Positions 5,811-10,316 of a stretch of 10,316 bases of DNA are shown here, piece by piece. Position 1 is the first letter of the stretch. Each line of letters opens with the position of its first letter. The notes under the pieces are model-generated. The model was not told the DNA's origin and did not search any database. It saw nothing but the letters and a program-made list of their open reading frames with translations. This stretch comes from Nitrospirota bacterium (GTDB taxonomy: Bacteria; Nitrospirota; Nitrospiria; Nitrospirales; NS-4): assembly GCA_005877525.1 (NCBI GenBank), contig VBON01000116.1, forward strand, positions 1 to 10,316, written 5' to 3'. The translations under genes and the position numbers were made by a program.

Positions 5811-6532
5811 ATGCGGCAGACGATTTCTTGCGCTACCGTCGTGTTCAATGAAGAAAGAAATATCCGGGACTGCCTCGAGACGGCAAAATGGATGGATGAG
5901 ATCATTGTGGTGGATGCATTCAGCCAGGATCGGACGCTCGAGATTTGTCGGCAGTATACCACGCGGATTTATCAACGGCCCTGGAACGGGTTCGGGGAGC
6001 AGAAAAACTTTTCCATTGACCAGGCCACTTGTGATTGGGTCTTCATCCTGGACGCGGATGAGCGGATCAGTGACGAACTGAGGCGGGAGATTGAAATGAT
6101 CTTGTCGTCTCAGGGGGATGGGCCTGTTGGCTATTCCCTGCCCCGAAGGAATTATTACTACGGCAAGTGGGTCAAATGGGCGGGCTGCTATCCGGATTAC
6201 CAGCTGCGGCTTTTTCGCAGAGGTGCCGGAAGGCTGGACGATGCGGAACCACACAACCGATTCGTGTTTCGGAACGCACCATTGAGGATCACTTTCGCAA
6301 ATTCGATAACTTCACGACGTTGGCGGCAAAGGAGCGGGGCAAATCCAAGCAGACAGTGTCCTGGGCCGATTTAACCATCAGGCCGCTCTATACCTTTTGG
6401 AAATACTACATGAAGCGGCAGGGATTCCGTGCCGGCATGCATGGGTTCCTGATCAGTGTCTTCGCCAGCATGTATACCTGCGTGAAATATGCGAAGCTCT
6501 GGGAACAGCGCCAAGCTCCTCCAAGATTGTAA
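5811..6532 (+). pseudogene. WaaE/KdtX-like LPS-core family 2 glycosyltransferase with internal deletion and frameshift
   Basis: The N-terminal 151 residues are a good GT2 domain: MRQTISCATVVFNEERNI, IIVVDAFSQDRT (Asp35), NGFGEQKNFSID, LDADERIS with the DxD motif at 81-83, and YPDYQLRLFRRG (128-138). At DDAEPHNRF, about base 6264, the sense moves to another frame, resuming with RTIEDHFRKFDNF at 6275 and ending with RQGFR and KYAKLWE before TAA 6530-6532. Compared with the fragment at 1-384, which has 63 bases between the corresponding His and the RN/RT position, only 20 bases are present here, so about 43 bases appear lost. The missing part is the Gly-rich, strand-forming segment (GRIGYLHGHV in the paralogue). 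As written, the first frame runs on to a stop near 6374, giving a 187-residue protein without the proper C-terminus. ATG 5811 is preceded by GGAAGG (5796-5801). This could be real decay or an assembly defect. Confidence 0.8.
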
Positions 6533-6567
6533 GGTCTTTTTCCTTTATCCCGTTCGCGTCGGCCTTG

Positions 6568-6573
6568 TATAAT
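6568..6573 (+). promoter_or_regulatory. Candidate -10 box (TATAAT) upstream of the CgeB-like gene
   Basis: A perfect TATAAT lies in the 125-base gap 6533-6657, preceded by TG. The -35 region at suitable spacing (around 6544-6550) matches TTGACA poorly. It would give a leader of roughly 75-80 bases to ATG 6658. The gap is visibly more AT-rich than its neighbours. It also holds a T-rich stretch at 6536-6546 without a clear hairpin; nothing else was recognised. Confidence 0.45.
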
Positions 6574-6648
6574 TCGCGGACACCCCATTACTAGGTCTTT
6601 GTATCTGCTGATCTGACACGGGCGATACGGCGGGGAAATGACCGAAAA

Positions 6649-6655
6649 AGGTAGG
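6649..6655 (+). promoter_or_regulatory. Ribosome binding site of the CgeB-like gene
   Basis: AGGTAGG ends two bases before ATG 6658; its AGG at 6649-6651 has normal spacing (6 bases) and supports that start. Confidence 0.5.
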
Positions 6656-6657
6656 CG

Positions 6658-7746
6658 ATGGAGATTCTTTTCCTCATTGATCCGCTCCAGAACTATGTCT
6701 CGGATCCTCTGTATGTAGGTCTCGTCCGTATCCTTGGCCAGGACCACGTGGTGCACTACCCGCCGAAGCCTATTTATTACGACCCGTCGGCGAAGCTGTG
6801 GTTTTTGCCGCAGATGCCGAAAGTCGAGAAAACCGAGCTTGAGATTAAATGTCTGCTGGGGGAAGATTTTTTCGATATCGTCTGTATCTCCTCCCACCGA
6901 CAGGAGTCGCTGGACGCGTTTGCTCGGCTGTATAATCCACACAAGTTCCCGCCCATTGTGTTCATCGATGAGGGAGACGACCCGCACATACGCCATGACA
7001 TCGCGGCGCGTTACCCGCTGGCTCTATACTTTAAACGCGATTATGTCTGGAAGAAGGGAAGTCCATGGAAAGACCGATGGGGTCTGGTTTCAACATTTCG
7101 GGGGAACAAGAAACTTTTTCACCGCACGTTCCCCATGCCGTTATCGATTGTCCTGGAGGCATTACCGACCTTTTCGGGAATTCCTAAGGATATTGATGTA
7201 TCATACCGAGGCCGCGCGTCTCATCCGCGCAGGGTAAAGGCCATGGAGATATTGAGCAGCATGAAGGATATGAGATTTTCCGGCGGAGTCTACGCCAGTC
7301 CCGGCGATCGTCGATACAAATTGAAGGCTGGATTCTCGCGCCTCTGGACGAAGCTCTTTGATGACCGGCCCGCCGAGGCTGCGGATGAACAGAAAAAAGA
7401 GCGGCCCGAAGCGTATTATCGGGAGATGGCGGCCTCCAAGATCGCATTAGCGCTGCGAGGCGGAGGACGAACGGCTACGCTGCGCTATTTTGAAATTGTG
7501 GCGATGGGGGCGATGCTGATTTCGGATGCGCCGGAAACCTTGATCCCGAATGATTTCGTTCCCGCCCGCCATGCGGCCTATTGCCGGCCGGATCTGAAGG
7601 ATCTTCCCGAGTTGATCCGGCACTACTTGAAGAAAGACGCTGAACGAGAGGCGATCGCCAAGGACGGCTATAGTCATCTCCTGAAGTACCACACCTGTGA
7701 ACGTCGCGCTGAGTATTTCCTGGATGTCTGCGCGAGGATGATATGA
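6658..7746 (+). CDS. CgeB-like glycosyltransferase (glycosyl transferases group 1 type)
   Basis: The 362-residue product has a divergent N-terminal half (MEILFLIDPLQNYVSDPLY, then PPIVFIDEGDDP and a SYRGRASHPRR element near 180-193). Its C-terminal half resembles the CgeB/YkvP-type 'glycosyl transferases group 1' domain: YYREMAASKIALALRGGGRT, then TLRYFEIVAMGAMLISD with Glu279, then a RHAAYCRPDLKDLPELI stretch and the closing KYHTCERRAEYFL. This domain is found in glycosyltransferases of surface or spore polysaccharide and in maturation proteins; substrates are mostly unknown. No signal peptide or membrane helix is seen. Its stop overlaps the radical SAM start by ATGA, so the two are translationally coupled and may work in one pathway. 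The ribosome binding site and the TATAAT upstream suggest this gene opens a new transcription unit. Family placement is from motif resemblance only. Confidence 0.7.
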   Translation: MEILFLIDPLQNYVSDPLYVGLVRILGQDHVVHYPPKPIYYDPSAKLWFLPQMPKVEKTELEIKCLLGEDFFDIVCISSHRQESLDAFARLYNPHKFPPIVFIDEGDDPHIRHDIAARYPLALYFKRDYVWKKGSPWKDRWGLVSTFRGNKKLFHRTFPMPLSIVLEALPTFSGIPKDIDVSYRGRASHPRRVKAMEILSSMKDMRFSGGVYASPGDRRYKLKAGFSRLWTKLFDDRPAEAADEQKKERPEAYYREMAASKIALALRGGGRTATLRYFEIVAMGAMLISDAPETLIPNDFVPARHAAYCRPDLKDLPELIRHYLKKDAEREAIAKDGYSHLLKYHTCERRAEYFLDVCARMI

Positions 7747-9248
7747 TCAAACGGATCTGTCTGATCACTCCACCGTCGATCTTTCTATTGGATGAGCGGG
7801 TCTTCATGACCTTGGGCATTTTGAAGGTGGCGGCGGTGCTGGAGCAGGCCGGCGTTGAAGTGGAGATGCTGGATCTTTCCGGGGTCGAAAATTATGAAGA
7901 GGTGGTGCGGGATTACGCGAGTGCCAGCGCCACCTCCTGCTACGGCTTGACGGCGACCACACCTCAGATGCCGGCCGCCACAAAGATCTATCGCACGATC
8001 CGAGCCATGCGCCCGCAAGCCCGAATCATTTTGGGCGGGCCGCATGTGACCCTGATCCACGCGGCGTATCAATACGAGCAGAAACGCGGGCGAGACGGCC
8101 GGGGAACCAGCGCATACCGATCGCTGGGAGAAATGTTCGACGTGATGGTGGTGGGAGACGGGGAGTTGGCAGTCTTCGAGGCGTTGGAGACGACAGCGCC
8201 CAAATTGGTCGATGGCGATGATCCCCGGTCGAGCTATTTCCTGACCAATCAAAATCTCACGGAGTTGCCTTTTCCCGCCAGGCATCTGATCGATGTGGAC
8301 AGCTATCACTACAGTATCGACGGGGTACGCGCCCTGTCGATGATCGCGCAGCTTGGCTGTCCCTTCGGATGCGGCTTCTGCGGCGGCCGGATGAGCCCGT
8401 TCCTTCGCCGTATCCGGATGCGAACGTCCGAGAACATCGTGCGCGAGATGGTGCAGCTTTACGAAACGTACGGCATGACCGGCTTCATGCTCTATGACGA
8501 CGAACTCAACGTCAATCCCAAGATCATCGAGCTCATGGACCTGATCAGTGCGACGCAAGAGAAGCTGGGCGTGGAGTTTCGGCTGCGCGGATTCATCAAG
8601 GCGGAATTATTCACCGATCAGCAGGCGGCGGCGATGTATCGGGCGGGCTTCCGCTGGATTCTGGTCGGTTTTGAATCCGGTCACGAACGCATCCTCACGA
8701 ATATTCAAAAAAAATCATCCCGGGCCGACAATACGAGCTGCATGGACATCGCCAGGCGTCATCATCTCAAGGTCAAGGCCCTCATGTCCGTCGGTCATCC
8801 CGGTGAATCGGAAGAGACGGTCCGGGCGACCGCCGATTGGTTGCTGGCGGTGAAGCCCGATGACTTTGACACAAGCGTGATTACGACGTATCCCGGCACG
8901 CCTTACTTCGACGAGGCCGTGGAGACCAAGCCCGGGATCTGGACCTACACGTATCCGAAAAGCGGCGACCAGTTGCACAGCCTGGAAGTGGATTACCGCG
9001 AGGTGGCCGAATACTACAAGGGCATCCCCGGCGAGTATACCTCGTATGTCTACACGGATTACCTGAGTGCCCCGGAATTGGTGAGGCTTCGGGATTGGCT
9101 GGAGGGGCATGTCCGCGGCAAGCTCGGGATTCCCTACAATACCGCCGCCCCGGCTGTTCGCTATGAGCACTCGATGGGACAGGGAGTGATTCCGAGCACT
9201 ATTCTAAAGGGGACGTCAACCACAGGCAGCGGCACGAGGATGATGTGA
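7743..9248 (+). CDS. B12-binding-domain radical SAM protein of unknown substrate
   Basis: A 501-residue protein with an N-terminal cobalamin-binding-type domain (about 1-170; TLGILKVAAVLEQAGVEVEM, GLTATTPQMPAATKIY, ILGGPHVTL, VVGDGELAVFEAL) followed by a radical SAM domain (about 195-400). Cys206, Cys210 and Cys213 in LGCPFGCGFCGG form the CxxxCxxC motif that holds the 4Fe-4S cluster for reductive cleavage of S-adenosylmethionine. Further landmarks are YDDELNVNPK, VGFESGHERIL and SVGHPGESEETV. The classical DxHxxG cobalamin-ligand motif is not apparent in the first domain, common in this superfamily. About 100 C-terminal residues are not recognised. Known relatives perform methylations, ring formations and other C-C or C-S chemistry, so no reaction can be assigned. 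It is coupled to the CgeB-like gene by ATGA and is followed 4 bases later by a GT4 gene, which points to modification of a glycan, lipid carrier or precursor. Confidence 0.88.
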   Translation: MIKRICLITPPSIFLLDERVFMTLGILKVAAVLEQAGVEVEMLDLSGVENYEEVVRDYASASATSCYGLTATTPQMPAATKIYRTIRAMRPQARIILGGPHVTLIHAAYQYEQKRGRDGRGTSAYRSLGEMFDVMVVGDGELAVFEALETTAPKLVDGDDPRSSYFLTNQNLTELPFPARHLIDVDSYHYSIDGVRALSMIAQLGCPFGCGFCGGRMSPFLRRIRMRTSENIVREMVQLYETYGMTGFMLYDDELNVNPKIIELMDLISATQEKLGVEFRLRGFIKAELFTDQQAAAMYRAGFRWILVGFESGHERILTNIQKKSSRADNTSCMDIARRHHLKVKALMSVGHPGESEETVRATADWLLAVKPDDFDTSVITTYPGTPYFDEAVETKPGIWTYTYPKSGDQLHSLEVDYREVAEYYKGIPGEYTSYVYTDYLSAPELVRLRDWLEGHVRGKLGIPYNTAAPAVRYEHSMGQGVIPSTILKGTSTTGSGTRMM

Positions 9249-9252
9249 CGTC

Positions 9253-10316
9253 ATGGAGGACCCACTGGGCGAGGCAATGCGAATTGGGCTGGACGTCAGC
9301 CCTCTTGTGGGCACCCGGGCCGGCGTCGGAATCTATGTGGAACGACTTGTAAACGCCCTGATCGCAGCATCTCCCCAACACCGGTATTATCTCTATGCCC
9401 CAGGGCCCTTGCCATATTCCGATTTTGCCGTGTTTGAGGCGTTCTCCAATGCCAAACTCGTTCGGTGCCCTGCGTTCCTCATGGGGTGCCGGGCACGCTG
9501 GGACGGCGTGGATCTCTTTCATGGAATGAATTACAAGCTGCGTGGATGGGGCCGTTACGGCGGGGTGGTGACGATTCATGACCTGGCGCTGGATAGAATC
9601 CCCCAACCGTCTCGCAAGCTCTTCGGCCAGCACCGTTCCTTTCTCCGGAGCCGGCGGACAGCGCTTCGAGCCTCGCGGGTGATCGTGGTTTCCCAGCACA
9701 CGGCCTCGGATGTTGCCGAGTTGTACCAAGTCCCCCGGGAACGGATCGCTGTCGTGCCGAATGGGGCCGGCGGTGACTTCTACCCCATCACGGACAAACG
9801 TGTGGTGGACTCAGTAAAGGCCCGCTGCGGTCTGCAGCGCGGTGACTTTGTTCTAGCCACGGGAGGCGCGCAGCCGCGCAAGAACATCGTGCGGGTCATT
9901 GAAGCGTTTGGGCGTGTCCCCGAGCTCCGGGAGAGAATCCACCTGGTGGTGGTCGGTGGGTTGGAGCGCGGAGGTGACGCGCTCTATGAAGCGACCGCGC
10001 GAGCTGGGCTCCAATCGGCCGTCGTATTTCCCGGCCATGTGCCCCCCGAAGACCTGCGGGCGCTCTATTCGGCCTGCACCCTGTTCGTGTTCCCGTCGCT
10101 CTATGAGGGATTCGGAATGCCGGTGCTGGAGGCGATGGCGTGCGGCGCTCCGGTAATCTGTTCAAATACCTCTGCACTGCCTGAGGTGGCGGGCGGCGCG
10201 GCGGTCCTTGTAGAGCCGACAAGCGTGGAGGCGATTGCAACTGCCATGGCAAAGGTTCTTTCAGACAAGGATGTCCGCGACGAGCTTCGCCGCGGAGGGC
10301 TCGCACGAGCGAAGAT
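9253..10316 (+). CDS. GT4-type glycosyltransferase, 3' end outside window
   Basis: The frame is open from ATG 9253 to the right edge (354 codons), so the C-terminus is missing. A second in-frame ATG at 9277 gives MRIGLDVSPLVGTRAGVGIYVERL, the typical GT4 N-terminus with its glycine-rich acceptor loop, and may be the true start; GAGG is too close to it for a good ribosome binding site, while AGGA at 9237-9240 suits ATG 9253 better. Motifs include HDLALDRIP, VSQHTASDV, VPNGAGGDFYP, GGAQPRKNIVRVIEAF (the donor-binding GxxxxRKN element), FPGHVPPEDLRALYSAC, and the E-x7-E motif (Glu285 and Glu293 counted from 9253) in EGFGMPVLEAMACGAPVI. It follows the radical SAM gene by 4 bases, so it belongs to the same message. 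These families commonly add mannose, rhamnose or similar sugars; no choice can be made here. Confidence 0.88.
   Translation, partial: MEDPLGEAMRIGLDVSPLVGTRAGVGIYVERLVNALIAASPQHRYYLYAPGPLPYSDFAVFEAFSNAKLVRCPAFLMGCRARWDGVDLFHGMNYKLRGWGRYGGVVTIHDLALDRIPQPSRKLFGQHRSFLRSRRTALRASRVIVVSQHTASDVAELYQVPRERIAVVPNGAGGDFYPITDKRVVDSVKARCGLQRGDFVLATGGAQPRKNIVRVIEAFGRVPELRERIHLVVVGGLERGGDALYEATARAGLQSAVVFPGHVPPEDLRALYSACTLFVFPSLYEGFGMPVLEAMACGAPVICSNTSALPEVAGGAAVLVEPTSVEAIATAMAKVLSDKDVRDELRRGGLARAK

Noticed and set aside
5418..6254. Minus-strand open frame of 278 codons across two glycosyltransferases
   Set aside because: It spans two plus-strand genes with strong motifs and has no domain of its own.
6533..6560. 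Intrinsic terminator after the WaaE-like gene
   Set aside because: There is a T-rich stretch (6536-6546) but I find no adequate stem immediately before it.

Overview
The window is about 10.3 kb of densely packed, plus-strand-only bacterial sequence, fairly GC-rich by eye. It encodes dTDP-L-rhamnose synthesis plus a set of glycosyltransferases, as in a cell-surface polysaccharide (LPS core, O-antigen or exopolysaccharide) locus of a probably Gram-negative bacterium. The WaaE/KdtX-like glycosyltransferases favour an LPS-core setting. The sequence does not identify the genus. No tRNA, rRNA, transposase or CRISPR array is visible, and no gene-free gap exceeds about 155 bases.

Layout: (1) 1-384, C-terminal fragment of a WaaE-like family 2 glycosyltransferase. 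(2) 381-3842, the complete rhamnose pathway in the order rmlA, rmlC, rmlB, rmlD. rmlA is the short form and overlaps the upstream gene by ATGA. Three 49-bp imperfect direct repeats fill the rmlB-rmlD gap, and the last one supplies the rmlD ribosome binding site. rmlD is broken by two small tandem duplications (20 bp and 7 bp); removing one copy of each restores a normal 288-residue protein. (3) 3866-6532, a GT4-type glycosyltransferase, a strong intergenic hairpin, a GT2-type transferase, and a second WaaE-like GT2 whose C-terminal half is out of frame after an apparent internal deletion near 6265-6275. (4) From 6658, probably a separate transcription unit behind a perfect TATAAT: a CgeB-like glycosyltransferase coupled by ATGA to a B12-binding-type radical SAM enzyme, then a GT4 glycosyltransferase that runs off the right edge.

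Working together: RmlA, RmlB, RmlC and RmlD would convert glucose-1-phosphate and dTTP to dTDP-L-rhamnose, and the transferases would use this and other activated sugars to build a glycan. The radical SAM protein is the least predictable member and could modify the glycan, its lipid carrier or a precursor. The three frame-breaking lesions fall in two genes. In both duplications the two copies differ only at a synonymous third-codon position, which suggests merged strain variants in an assembly at least as strongly as true gene decay.
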